NCBI RefSeq assembly: GCF_047511655.1
Contig: NC_133387.1
Location: 45,736,853-45,800,852 of the forward strand
Direction of reading: 5' to 3'
Origin: Castor canadensis
Taxonomy: Eukaryota; Chordata; Mammalia; Rodentia; Castoridae
Length of the DNA: 64,000 bases
The translations under genes were made by a program, and so were the position numbers. Below are positions 1 through 10,533 of this stretch, piece by piece; within the stretch, counting starts at the first letter, position 1, and every line of letters starts with the position of its first letter. Below the pieces are notes generated by a model. The model searched no databases, was not told where the DNA came from, and saw only the letters and a program-made list of their open reading frames with translations.

Positions 1-59
1 TTGTAATATGTATTTTAAAATTAACTTTTATAAGAATTTAAAACTTAAATAAAATTGGA
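1..59. other. AT-rich edge sequence, unassigned
   Basis: Very AT-rich, with an abrupt change to retroviral protease-like sequence at about position 60. It may be a later insertion or a deletion junction in the retrovirus that continues outside the window. Nothing recognisable is present. Confidence 0.4.
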
Positions 60-195
60 TTTTTTTGGCTGGTGACCATCCACCCCCACCATGAAGATTT
101 GCAAAGGATAAAGCTTACCCAAGAAGTCAGGTAGCACCAAGTATGTGATTGAGGCCTACCTACTACTTGGACGGTTACCTTGGGCTCCTTCAAGG
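60..195 (-). pseudogene. Start of retroviral protease (pro), damaged
   Basis: On the minus strand a KEPKVTVQV-type block is followed, after a frame change, by a TYLVLPDF...VGVDG block, the order expected across the aspartic protease N-terminal half. The Asp-Thr-Gly catalytic triplet that should sit between them is missing at the frame break. The match ends at about 60. Confidence 0.6.
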
Positions 196-325
196 TGGAC
201 TTGAAGGGGGCCAAGTTCCCAGGGCCACATCAATCTTCTGCCGCCATGCCCAAGAAGTCTGTGAGATCTTCACTCTGTTGAGAGTGGGAATGGGAGACTG
301 ACCTACCTTGCAGAGACAAAGAGGG

Positions 326-440
326 GCTGTTGTCCTTCCAGTGTCCACTCTGGCCACATCGTGGACAGGGTCCTGGTGGCGAGCGAGGTGAAGGGCAGTT
401 ATTTTTTGTCCAATGTCCCATCTGGATGCACTTGAAGCAG
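326..440 (-). pseudogene. gag nucleocapsid remnant with two degenerate zinc knuckles
   Basis: On the minus strand a first CCHC-type knuckle is encoded at 440-394 and a second at 367-326. The first has one extra residue between His and the last Cys (C-x2-C-x4-H-x5-C). The second has Ser where the last zinc-binding Cys should be. Both changes would weaken or abolish zinc and RNA binding, in line with a decayed copy. Confidence 0.72.
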
Positions 441-628
441 GCCCCTGGAGGTGTGCATTGTTGTCCGGGCCCGTCTCAGAGTTGAAGGAGTGGCCTCAGG
501 GCAGCCGCCAAGAGCTGGGCCTTTCACTGTTCTCAAGCCTTATCTCAGTTATTAAATACCTTAAATGCCATTTTCACAAGATCTCCTTGGGGGGTTTGAA
601 GGCCATCCTCTGCCTGTTTAGGTTTTCT

Positions 629-1200
629 TTAAACATCAGGGAACAATTGGGAAATAAAGTGAGAGTTGAGAATAATTATTCCATCCTTGGAAGATGGATC
701 TAGCTTAGTATAGCGGGTTAAGGCTTCAGTAAGGTGCTCTAAGAAGTCAGTGGGATTTTCAGTTGGATGCTGGATAATTTCTCTAAGTTTGTCAAAATTG
801 ACTGCCTTGTGGGAAGAAGTCTGTAGCTCCACCAGGAGGCGGGTGAGCATATAACTGTGGGAGGCTAGCTATGTGGGGTCTTGATAGTCCCAATGTGGTC
901 CTCACGTGGTAAGGTGTAGATCCCACCGAGAGAGTGAGATCAGTGCCTGGGCTGCCAACCCTTCTCATCTGAAGTCAAAGTGGAGGAAAGAATAACATAT
1001 ATATCATGCCAAGTCATATCATATGCTTGGGTTAAGTATTTAAATTCTTTAATATAGGAGGCTGAGTCATTAGAGAAGGAGACAAGTCTCTTTTCAATTT
1101 GGGAGAGGTCGGTCATGGAAAAGGGCACATGAACTCTGATAATGCCATCAGCTCCTGCCACCTCCTGAAGTGGGTGCAGATGGGCTGGGCATGCTTGGGA
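629..1200 (-). pseudogene. gag capsid remnant of the ERV-F-like provirus
   Basis: Two separate minus-strand blocks cover capsid. The N-terminal part lies at about 960-1140 (a PFSMTDL...W motif typical of gammaretroviral p30). The C-terminal part at 629-850 contains a recognisable major homology region, with Q, E and F-L at the conserved positions. A proline-rich p12-like linker precedes capsid at about 1140-1272. Stops and a frame change separate the blocks. Confidence 0.72.
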
Positions 1201-1497
1201 GGAGGTATGGGAGTGGGTATGGGATGCAGGTGGGGAGGAGAAGAGTGAGGGCATAGCAGGGGCTGAGGGCAATGTTAGCTGAGGAGCTGATGGCTCAGGA
1301 TCAATTGTGACTACTGTAGAAGGGGAATAGGGTGGAAGATGTTTGGGAGAGCCAGCAGGGGTGGAAGAAAGGGATCTGAGTCACGGGAGGATGGGGTGGG
1401 AGAAGAGATTGATGTAGAGGACTGGTGGGAGGAGTTGGGAGATGGGCAGACAGAGCCCGTGAGGTCACAAGTAAGAGAAGAGTCTTCAGGAGAGGGG

Positions 1498-1857
1498 TCA
1501 GGAAGAGTTTTGAATTTTGAGGGGGGCGGAGTTTATCACTGGCAAGGAGGATTTGAACGGCATTACAAGATTGGAGCAGAGAGGGTCAAGAACAGAAAGA
1601 AAAGCTTGGATGTATGGAATTTCAGACCACTTGCCATTGTGATGGCAGAAATTTTCAAGATCTAGAAGTGTGTGAAAATCAAAAGTACCATTTTCAGGCC
1701 ATTGGGATTGATTGTCTAGCTTGTAATGAGGCCAAACAATGTTGCAGTAATAGATCAGTTGCTTAGGTTTTTCATCTTGGAGACCAAGGTTCCCAAGGGA
1801 GAGGAGAAGGCATCCCAGGGGTGTGGACACATCTAATTTAGAGTATGTGGTCCCCAT
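1498..1857 (-). pseudogene. gag matrix remnant of the ERV-F-like provirus
   Basis: The minus-strand frame is open for about 120 codons from a Met-Gly start at 1857, the usual N-myristoylation context of retroviral matrix. The internal pattern (PLGCLL..., a tryptophan-proline block, then ENGTFDF and a WSEIPYIQAF-type segment) is that of class I ERV matrix. Five upstream codons are open (Met at 1872), but the Met-Gly is the natural start. The frame breaks before capsid, so no Gag polyprotein can be made. Confidence 0.75.
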
Positions 1858-1871
1858 AACGTAGAAGAACA

Positions 1872-1872
1872 A

Positions 1873-1921
<49 letters not shown>
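1872..1921. repeat. (GA)n microsatellite
   Basis: Nearly perfect GA dinucleotide run of about 50 bp with one GG interruption, in the leader of the ERV-F-like provirus just upstream of gag. On the viral sense strand it is (CT)n. Confidence 0.95.
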
Positions 1922-1922
<1 letters not shown>

Positions 1923-2099
1923 CAGGTGCCTTGGTGAGTTTACTCTTTAGGTCAGTATAGATCTAGGTCAAGATCTAGTCTCCATTACATGACTCAGGCA
2001 AGGAGAGAAGAATCATCCAGTTGCTGTTTGGTCAGAGTAAGCTGGAGGGGCTGTTGAGCTCTCACACTAGGCAGAGGAAAGGAAAACAGAGAGGGAGAG

Positions 2100-2100
<1 letters not shown>

Positions 2101-2149
<49 letters not shown>

Positions 2150-2163
2150 GGAGGGAGGGAGGG
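2101..2163. repeat. (GA)n microsatellite grading into GGGA repeats
   Basis: GA run of about 40 bp followed by GGGA-rich sequence, again inside the ERV leader. It produces apparent Arg-Glu and Ser-Leu reading frames that are not genes. Confidence 0.95.
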
Positions 2164-2540
2164 GGAAATGTCACCAGATGGGTTCCCAAGGGTGGGTGTC
2201 CCCGGCCTGGATCACTGTCTGATGAGGTCCCTAACCAGTTAGCCAGGCATCCCCATGCTAAGGGGTAGGCACCCCAGCAGGCAAGAAAGGTGTGACTTCC
2301 AGACCAGACAGAGCAGGCAGCCCCGAGGAGGGTGACACTTATCAAGTCTGAGGAGAGGAGTAGGTCAGGTGGAGCACAGTGGAAGACAGGCTAATGATGG
2401 ATGGGAAAACCGGCAAGGCAGTAAGGTACAAGATTCACAGTCCATAGGTACATGGGGTCAATTCAGCAGTCTGGGTCCGGGAGAGGGCAGGACATGAAGG
2501 CCAAGGGACCAGCCCTGGGCTGGAACGTCCTGTTAACCTC

Positions 2541-2558
2541 TCCTGGGTTTCAGCACCA
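2541..2558 (-). promoter_or_regulatory. Retroviral primer-binding site, tRNA-Phe type
   Basis: The minus strand reads TGGTGCTGAAACCCAGGA, 2 nt past the LTR end. It is complementary to the 3' terminus of tRNA-Phe apart from two transitions, and would have primed minus-strand DNA synthesis. Confidence 0.75.
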
Positions 2559-2560
2559 GA

Positions 2561-2943
2561 TGTAAAGTTCTGCTGAATAAAGACCATGCCACGTGTGGAA
2601 AAGAAAGATTTATTGCAATTACAGACTGCTGGGCTGTCTCCCTCGGGATCTGGGTGCAGCAGCTTGGATGGAATGGGTAGTGGGCTTTATAGGAGGGGCC
2701 AAGCCATGAGGGAGGGAGAGAGTTTCTGGTCTCCAATTATCTGTGATCACCAGATGGAACAGGATGACATGCCTAGCTAGTTGAGGAACTGGAAGTTCCT
2801 GAGATTTTGCAAGCAGGGAAACAAGCAGGGGAGTTTGGCAAGCGACCACAAATCAGGGGGTTTGGTTTTGGTGTTAGCCTCGGGACTCTCTGCCCACCCC
2901 AAGAATGCCAGGGACCTAAGCATTATTAAAGAAGATGTAAGAC
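2561..2943 (-). repeat. 5' LTR of the ERV-F-like provirus
   Basis: About 383 bp. On the minus strand it starts TGTCTTACA and ends CTTTACA, directly followed by a 2-nt spacer and the primer site. It holds a TATA box (TATAAAG, complement of 2685-2691) and a polyadenylation signal AATAAA (complement of 2609-2614) in the order expected for U3-R-U5. The downstream boundary (primer-site side) is firm; the far end at 2943 is chosen as the first good TG end at a plausible length, so it is less certain. Confidence 0.7.
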
Positions 2944-3229
2944 AAAGACCTGGCATCTAAAGAGGATTACTTGAGAAATATTTTTCAGATTCTACCTTCA
3001 TGTCAGTTTGTCCCTATTTAGCTAGTTAGTTTTGATTTGTGGCCATCCTTGTTTATCACCTACTAGGATATAAGATAAACATGGTTAAATCAGTCCAGAT
3101 GATGTTTTAAAAAGAGAAGAAAAGAGGCTCAGGAGCCCAAAGTGACACTTCTTTTGAAACCCATAACATGTATCTAATCAAAGAAATAATGATATAAGTA
3201 CTGATTTACAGAAAAACCATAGTTTAAAA
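2944..3229. other. Unassigned unique sequence
   Basis: Flank of the ERV LTR. I see no gene, RNA or repeat family that I can name. Confidence 0.5.
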
Positions 3230-3370
3230 TTCAAAGCAACCCACAGAGATGCACCTTCCCTGCAAGTCCAAAGGGATGAGTTCTTTAACCCCAGGTCATA
3301 GAGCTGGTGACAATCCAAGACTTAAAAACCTAGATCTCTTTCTTGCAAGTCCAGTGTTCTTTTTTCCCTT
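3230..3370 (-). repeat. MIR SINE fragment
   Basis: The text 'ggtcatagagctggtga', then 'cctagatctc' and 'agtccagtgttctttt', follows the reverse complement of the MIR core and tRNA-related part. Old and diverged. Confidence 0.65.
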
Positions 3371-3540
3371 CTCTTGTCATTTGAGATTAGTGTTCCATTA
3401 AAATGAGGTATAACACACAAGTTAAATGCATGACTCCACCATACTTTCCTGTACTCTTCCTTTAAATATCCTTTAATCACCATATCATGATCATCATCAC
3501 TCTTGAATATTTGCTCAATAACCTCAATCCAAAATAGCTG

Positions 3541-3700
3541 ACATTTACTGAATGCTGACTGTGGGGCAGGAGGCCTTGTTCTGAGGGCTTATGGATGCTA
3601 AATCACTTAATCCTCCCAAAAGCCAATGCTAGAGGAACTGGTATTATCTCTCAATGTTTTAAAAATGAAAAAAGGTTTGGCAATCTGACCAGGCACCCAT
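3541..3700 (-). repeat. MIR SINE fragment
   Basis: Contains the order 'atttactgaatgctgactgtg', 'ttctgagggctta', 'cacttaatcctccc' and a lost 'cccattttacagatgagg' block. This is the reverse complement of the MIR 3' half. Confidence 0.65.
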
Positions 3701-5735
3701 GCTGTGAACACTATACTGGCCGCCTATCTCACATATATCTTGCATGTTCATCTGTCTCATCAAGAGCTACACAAGAACTGTACTAGCCAATCCCACCTAT
3801 TGTGCTGCTGCAGGCAAAGCCGTTACATTCTTTCAAGGGCCATTAAAAGTGTATCTTTCAGCCTGTCAGCTTCTAGACCACCCAATCAGAACTGGCTCAT
3901 CTTCAAGAGGGAATCTCTACCTGTTAATTCAAAGAGGCATGTGTATGTGGTTAGATGTTCTCCAAAGACCTCTGATGCTATAAATTGTGTCAACAACATA
4001 GTAGTATTATTCTTCATTTGACTCCAATGGCCTTTGTGTGAGAAGTTCACTCTAAGAAGATCAAAGCCATAAGAGGTTCAAGAATGTTCTTCCAGTCTAT
4101 CAGATCCTGTCCTGAACAATCAGAAGAATTTATCTGCTTCACAATTATTTATGTTCAGATTTCCTAAAATCAAATGAATACATTTAAGGTATAGTGAATT
4201 TCTCCTAAGAATTCTGCAGTCATCTAAATTGGTACCTTGCTTGGAGAGTAGAGAGATGTTTGTGGTTGTTTTCAACCTTATGTTGTTGTCTTAGCAGGGG
4301 CAGGCCTGGGGCAATGGGAGCAATGGCTGCATGGATGTTTGCTCAATGAGGTCTTGCAGAGCCCTTAATAAATGGAGGTGACCTGTGAGGTGGAAGAAAC
4401 AGCAGAAGTGTAAGTGCCAGAGGAAGGCAGACCTTCCAATAGCTGTGATGGAATGGGAAGGCTATGGTGGAGTGAGTGGCTGTCATCATGACACCAGGGC
4501 AGAAGCCCCAGCACTGAGGGGATGTGATAAAGTGCCTTGTAGCTCAGGATCACACAGAGTCATGAGTTTCACAGAGGTTGATAAAATGTTTTAATTTTTC
4601 TGAAGTCACATGTGTTTATTAATTCTTAAATCAAGCATGGATTTGTGTGCTTTGTTTCTAGGCTGAAAATGTATGCTTGGAGACTAATTCAAGAAAATTA
4701 CTCCATACCATCTCTATGCCTGGGAAAAAAATAGTTTCATTTAGTTGATCCTTTTGCCTCTTTTCTACATGGTCATAAACCTGCTTTTTTTCTTATCAGC
4801 CCGTTACAGAAATTTCCCCTCAGTCAGTGGACAATTCTTTATTTCCTCTTCCTCCCTTCTCCCACATGTCCAGAATTTCTCAGTTAAAGGAAAATTCAAC
4901 AATGAATGCTATTGCAGATGTTACTGAATGTTGTAAAAAAACACTTTCTCAGAACTGGGAACTATTTCAGAGATCACCTTTTGACATTAAAACCTGAGAG
5001 AGTCCTCATGGAATAGTTCACATTAGTGGCCAGTAGAAGTAGAGAGGTCAACAACCATCTTCCTGATGCTATTAACAATACAACTCAAATTTATCAAGAG
5101 ATAAACCCTACCTATACATATATATTTGTGGAGACAGATGAGAGAGAATAGAAGAAATTGTTTTTCTTGGAAGCTAGAATGAGATGCCCTACCTTCTGGG
5201 AAAAAAACCCATCTTTGTGAATTGATTTTTATAAATTCACTTTAGATGCAGGTTCTATAGGATAAGATGGTTCTCAGATTAAGAGAACCCAGTTGAGCTG
5301 CATTGATTGTGAAGATCACAGATTAAAAGTCTAACGAGAAGACTAGCTATGATGGGAGAAGGGAGAGAGATCCAAGGAAAGAATAGGGAGAGAACTAGGC
5401 AAAGAGAATTCTCTAACACAAATTATACAATCACTTGTTATATGGGAGACAGTTTAATATACCCCCATGGAACAATCATGCAGTTTCAACAATCCAGGTG
5501 GTGATTACCCAGACTAGGTAACATGTGGCTCACCTTCACATTGCGTCCCCTACTTTCTGATGCAAACCTGAAGCATCACATTTCACTCATATATATTTCA
5601 GTATATATTTCTAAAATATGAGGTTTTTTCCCCCAAATTCCAGCATCATTAACCATAGCAGCAACGATAAAAGCCCCAGAATTTCCTTAGTAGCAAAATC
5701 AGTGTTCAAATTCTCTTGTAAATTTAAGAAAACAT
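3701..5735. other. Unassigned sequence, about 2 kb
   Basis: No coding potential: frames are short and overlapping (up to 105 codons at 3704-4021, without similarity I recognise). No RNA gene, LTR or inverted repeat was seen. Confidence 0.5.
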
Positions 5736-5739
5736 TTTA

Positions 5740-5975
5740 TTTTATAGCATAGAGAGGTTATATAAATCATAGATTTATAGTTTGGCAAATTTTCACCAAT
5801 GAATGCATCAATATACCCAGGACCTTGATACTAAGGCAGAATATCATCATCACCCCAGAATTCTCCTTTCTCCCAGTGACTGCATCACCCAAGAGCAGCC
5901 ACCATTTGAATTTTGAATTTTGCATAATTTTTACATACTCATGTAGTATGTACCCTTTGTGTTTGGCTAAACATT
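5740..5975 (-). repeat. Old L1 (L1M-type) 3' UTR fragment
   Basis: The segments 'agtttggcaaattttcacc', 'atgcatcaatatacccag', 'catcatcaccccagaa' and 'gtagtatgtaccctttgtg' follow in order the reverse complement of the 3' UTR shared by old L1M elements. No poly-A end remains. Confidence 0.6.
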
Positions 5976-7080
5976 TTATTTGTAAGATCTAAATTTTTAT
6001 AGTATGTATTTCATGCATTGTACTTAGTTGATATATTTCTTTTTATTTATATCCACCTCTTTTTTTTAAACTTGACATTCATTTTTGAAGAATTTGAGAT
6101 GTCTGTCACATAGTGGTATTGGCTGGTGCCTTTCCGAGTACTAAGCATGTTTCTGTATATGTCATGTGAACTGTGAGTTGGAACCAGAGGACTGATCAGA
6201 ATCAAGTTTGACTTATTTACTTATTTATTAAGAATATAAAGAATATTTTAAAAGCTTTTCACTGCATCTCTCTTAAAAGAACATTAGTAAATATTTCTTT
6301 AACAAGATGGGTGAGTAAGGAAGCTCAGGCAAGATGCAAATAGAGCAGATATTTGAGATACCGTATACATACGTAAGAGAAAAAGAATAAAGATACATAT
6401 CAAAATGTTAACAACAGAGACATGTTCAGGTGAAGAGGTTATGGTTGTGTCATCAGTAGTGTTATTTTATATGATGATATTTTACAGTGGAAATTTTTTA
6501 AAACCAATAAAAACTTGCATGCTTCACAGAGACAGTTCCCTGTCTTGCCATTCCCTAGCAGCTGCAATGCCATGGCAGGAGAGGACTCAGGCAGGCAGGG
6601 ATCCTATCAGATCATAAAGCTTCCTCACCTTTGAAGCATTTCCCATTCAACTTTCTGGTCATCCTCTTGGGAAGAGGACACAGCACTCTGATCCACTAGA
6701 CAGATCTACTTCTTGTGTTCTGTGATATTTTGGTCTGCCTTTGTCATATGTGTGACTAATTTTCCAGGGACCCACATCCTTGCTGATCTAAAAAAGCAAT
6801 TTCAAAACCTCTAACACTCAAAACCAGACTCAGAGTCAGAGATTCCTCCGCGAAGTTCTGATAGGCCAAAAGTTTCCTTTGAGAATATCAACTAGCCTCC
6901 CTCTTTTTAAATCTTCACTAGAAGAATGACTTGGGAACCCTCTGATGAAAGGCATCATGCTTTCACTTCCTGTCTGACTTCAAGGAGGCACCGCTAGAAG
7001 CATCCAAATTAAATATTAGTATAACTTTTCCTAAACCAGAAACCTTGGAGACAAGAGTCTGTGAATAAGAAGTCTTTGTT
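5976..7080. other. Unassigned sequence
   Basis: AT-rich, no gene or nameable repeat. The frame at 6405-6617 (70 codons) has no features of a real protein. Confidence 0.5.
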
Positions 7081-7081
7081 G

Positions 7082-7175
7082 AGCTGGTGGAGTGACTCAA
7101 GTGGTAGAGTGCCTGCCGAGTAAGCATGAGGTCTTGACTTTAAACCCCAGTACCTTAAAAAAAAGAAAAAAAAAA
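7082..7175 (+). repeat. tRNA-derived (ID-like) SINE
   Basis: About 70-bp body followed by an A-rich tail with a single G. It carries a Pol III A-box-like 'gtgactcaagtggtag' and a mutated B box 'ctttaaaccccag'. Flanks share an imperfect duplication (agtctttgtt at 7071-7080 and aagtttgtt at 7174-7182). Confidence 0.85.
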
Positions 7176-7176
7176 G

Positions 7177-8355
7177 TTTGTTTCTGGAAACTTCTGTAGG
7201 GAGGATATGCTAGCTATGAAAGTCAGTGGTGTTTGACTTGTTTAGGTGCTAGGCTAAGTAAGGCACATTAAATAATAAAATTTACATTTATTTTCATTGT
7301 GTGTATGTGTGGTTTTTTTTCTCATAGGGATTATTGTTTTGGAGCAAACTGGCACATTCTGCAGTTGAGAGTCTTTAGTTGGGATTCTTTAAGGGGGTTG
7401 TTGCTGTCGATGCACTAAACATGCAAACTGTACAAATGTATGAAAAGCATTCACAGATTTTCTTGGATTTTCATTTTTCAAAAAAAGTTAAGAACATACA
7501 AATAACCAGATGTTCTCAGGCTAATAATATTATGATGGGGTAAGGATATCAGAGGAATGGAAAGTCTAGATAATGTGGAGAAAATTAATGTACCTAGAAG
7601 AGTAGAATTAAAACTCATTTAAGAAGCTTTGCATGGACAGGTGAACTTGCCCAATACGGCACTAGGTAAATGGATTCAGACTCACTTGCATGAGGTTTGC
7701 CTCCAAGCCTGCCTTCCAGTTTTCTTCCCAACTGGTCACTATCTTAAGTCTTTGGTGCATATTTTTCCTCTCCTGTTTTTATTGTGATAGCAGCCTAAAT
7801 TCTTCTTGGTAGAAAAGAATTCATTGCCTCCCAACTGTGGGGACGTGATGAACAAGAAATAAAGCAAAGAGAAGGAAGTAAAGAGCTTGTGAAAGAATTA
7901 AATTAATTCTTAATTTAATTTTAATTTTATCAAGTAATGAAGTGAAAATGAGTTTTGAACAGAAAGACAGGGAAGCAAAAGTTTAACCTCCAGTGTTTTC
8001 TTGGACCCAGTCTTAGCAACGTGTATTCATCGTGTGGTTTAACCCATGTTGAAATCCTTAGATAGCAGATCTAAGATGGAGTCAAACCAATGTCTAAACA
8101 GAAGGTATGATGGCCACGCCTGAATTGGGTTCAGTCCCCCAGCTTGGGGAGTAGGCAGATAGTGTTTTCAGATTTAAAAATCTAGAGATAACACATAAAC
8201 TCAGCTTCTGTTGAAAAATGGATGATTTAATAGCATTGATATGGTCCTGAATGATGGGAGCTTCAAGCAGCACTCTCTTTCCTCAAGGCACTTGAAATCC
8301 AGTGTGCTCAAATCCCTACCATTTCCAGTCCAGTCTACATCCTTCATTGTGTCGC
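7177..8355. other. Unassigned sequence
   Basis: No gene or recognised repeat. Contains short TG-rich and poly-T runs near 7297-7320 and a small AT-rich palindromic patch near 7896-7930. Confidence 0.5.
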
Positions 8356-8680
8356 TGGATTTTAGTTTAAACTTCTAAAACCATGGAGGACTCTGACAAA
8401 CTTGGACTTTATTCTGAAGGCAATGGGTGTTATGAAGGCCTTTTGAATGATCAGATTTATGGAGAATGGACAAAAGGGAAATAAAACAGGAGATAGAAAA
8501 ATCAGCTAAGGAGGTTACTGTAGTCACCCAAATGGGAAACCATGAGAACTGCACTAAAACACAGCTATTGGGACTAGACAGAAGTAGACAAAACTGAGAA
8601 ATGTTAGAGAAGTAAAAGCCACATGACTTGGTGACTAGAAGGAAGATTAGAAAAGAAATGGAGTTTCTGAGTGATGTGTG
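8356..8680. repeat. Possible ancient interspersed repeat
   Basis: The order 'actttattctgaaggcaatgg', 'gaatgatcagattta', 'aggaggttactgtagtcacc' and 'acttggtgac' resembles a very old mammalian LINE-like repeat seen many times in other genomes, but I cannot name the family securely. Confidence 0.35.
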
Positions 8681-8924
8681 GGAAGGTGATATACCATTCT
8701 TCAATATAGGTAACAAATATTAACCAACATAAAGGGGAAACAGTTTTGGAGACTACTGATATATTTATCTTTTTAAATCACAAGAAATCCCATAGGTATG
8801 TAGCCATAATGTGTTATATAAAACCAAGCAGCATGTCTGCAATGACCTGGCTCCAATATCAGGCACTGAACTTTGGGCTTTCTCTCAGGTTATGTGAGAG
8901 GCTGGAGTAGCAGTCATCACCTCT

Positions 8925-9285
8925 GTTTTATCCTCTGTGGACTGCTATAAAAAAATGTCATGGACTAGATAGCTTATAAATCACATAAAGTTATTTCCCA
9001 CTATTCTATAGACTGGACATCTGAGAACAAAGCTCTAGCAGATTTAGTGTCTGGTGAGAGCATGCTTCCAGGCTCATAGATTGTACCTTATCATTATGTT
9101 TTCATATGGTAAAAGGGTAGCAAGGGAACACTTTGGGATCCCTTTTATGAAGGCTGTAATCCCATTTGTGAGGGCTCCATCCTCATAATGCAATTGCATG
9201 ACAAATGTCTCATCTCCTAATACCTTCATCTTGGTAGTTAGGACTTTAACACATGAATGGGGGAGCACAAACATTCAACCCAGAA
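8925..9285 (-). repeat. MaLR (MLT1/MST-type) LTR
   Basis: Starts near 'gactgctataaaaaaatg', continues through 'gcttataaatcac' and 'gtctggtgagagcatgcttcc', and ends near 'catgaatgggggagcacaaacattc'. This is the reverse complement of the MaLR LTR layout. Confidence 0.75.
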
Positions 9286-10200
9286 TAATTATCTTAACTG
9301 TCTTTCAAACTAAGATCTATTTTACTCAGGGATTTTAGAGCAGTAGTTGTTTGATAGAAGTGAAATTAGACTTCTCTTCAGAGAGGAAGACTACAGCCCA
9401 GACTCTCTGAATCAGCCCTCCTAGTGAGCCTGGGCATCTGCAGCATCAAGGAGCATCCCAGTTGGAATCACTGCCTCTGCACGTTCAGAAATTCTTTATG
9501 TGGCCCGAGGCTTCTCTTGCTTATTGTAACCTAGTTACAATTACTGAGTGTTTAGAATACCTTCCTCTCCACTACTTGAAACGTTTTCATTATCATCAGT
9601 CTCTCTCACCTACTTTTAAGAAATTGTTTCTGTTTGTGGAATACTATGCATCTTCAAGAAAAAATAAAATGTATGCTCTTGTATTTTTTATGAAATGACA
9701 TTTATTAATTTTGACTAGGTACACAGTCTGAATAAGATATCAAAAGTGAGGTTGTGAAAAGTAAACAATTGTGTAATTATCATTCTCTAAACTCAAGTAA
9801 CAATTTAAGCCCCTACTCTATAAAAATCAAGTTTCAGTTCTAAATTTCAGGATTCCATATAAGAAGCCCTGAAAAGCATTTATTTTTGAGAACAGGATCC
9901 TATGCTACAAAATTAAGGTAAAGAATTTCCTGAAAAAAAAAATAATAAAAGCAAAAACCTCTCTAAGCAGGAAGGAAAAAAGTCCAAGAAAGTGATATTA
10001 CAAAAATATGAGTATTATATAAATAATTTGTTTATATATCATTTGCTTCCTTGCTGTGAAAATGATTTCCATTAGAAAAACTAAGACTCCTTTATCTTTA
10101 TATCTCTAAACACTAGGACACTAGGAAGGTATCATAAACAATCTGTTTGCTAAAATATTAAGCCATCCTAAACTTAGCTCCTCCAACTTATGATAGTTAT
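9286..10200. other. Unassigned sequence
   Basis: No gene signal. The 78-codon frame at 9462-9698 has no recognisable domain and lies in AT-rich sequence. Confidence 0.5.
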
Positions 10201-10533
10201 TGTTGTGGATTTTGGAGCTATAGGTGGTAAAAGAATTTACCAAGAGGAGAGTTGGAGAAGCACAGGCTTATTATTAGTAAGCTGTTAAGCAGGCAGTGTA
10301 ACAAGGAAAATGTCTGTTGCTGGGGCTGCACTGATAGGGGGTAGGGACGGGCTTGTAATGAGTTATTAGGGAGTTTTATAATTGGCTTCTTCTTTTTTGT
10401 GGTCTTTCTGATTGGTTGTTTCTTCCTTGAACCATAGTTTAAATTCCTACTCTTGGCCCTCACTTCCTCATTCCACCTTGGCTCTTGGTATTTTATTTCT
10501 GCCATGTCTCCCTAAGGGGAAATTTCCTCCACA
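10201..10533 (-). mobile_element. Solo LTR, 333 bp
   Basis: On the minus strand it begins TGTGGAGGAAATTTCC and ends CCACAACA, giving TG...CA ends. Inside, in promoter order, are a CCAAT box (complement of 10411-10415), a TATAAAA box (complement of 10374-10380) and an AATAAT-type polyadenylation signal (complement near 10267). Flanking GTTAT (10196-10200) and GTCAT (10534-10538) look like a 5-bp target duplication with one later change. No internal retroviral sequence adjoins either side, so it is a recombined solo LTR. Family not identified. Confidence 0.75.

Larger units (their letters stand above)
60..2943 (-). mobile_element. Endogenous gammaretrovirus-like provirus, 5' part (ERV-F-like)
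   Basis: Read on the minus strand the order is LTR (2943-2561), primer-binding site (2558-2541), a leader with CT runs, gag matrix, capsid, nucleocapsid, then the start of protease. The primer site matches the 3' end of tRNA-Phe, the criterion that gave the HERV-F group its name. Gag layout and two zinc knuckles fit class I (gamma-like) elements. Every coding block is interrupted by stops or frame changes, so it is a dead copy. Pol, env and the 3' LTR would lie left of position 1 or are lost: the retroviral match stops near 60. Group assignment is inference from primer site and gag style. Confidence 0.8.

Noticed and set aside
413..703. 96-codon plus-strand frame
   Set aside because: Antisense of the gag capsid-nucleocapsid remnant.
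2021..2345. Overlapping Arg/Glu-rich and Ser/Leu-rich frames
   Set aside because: Translation of the GA microsatellite.
3704..4021. 105-codon frame in unassigned sequence
   Set aside because: No domain, overlapping frame of similar length, unremarkable composition, and no splice or promoter context that I can see.
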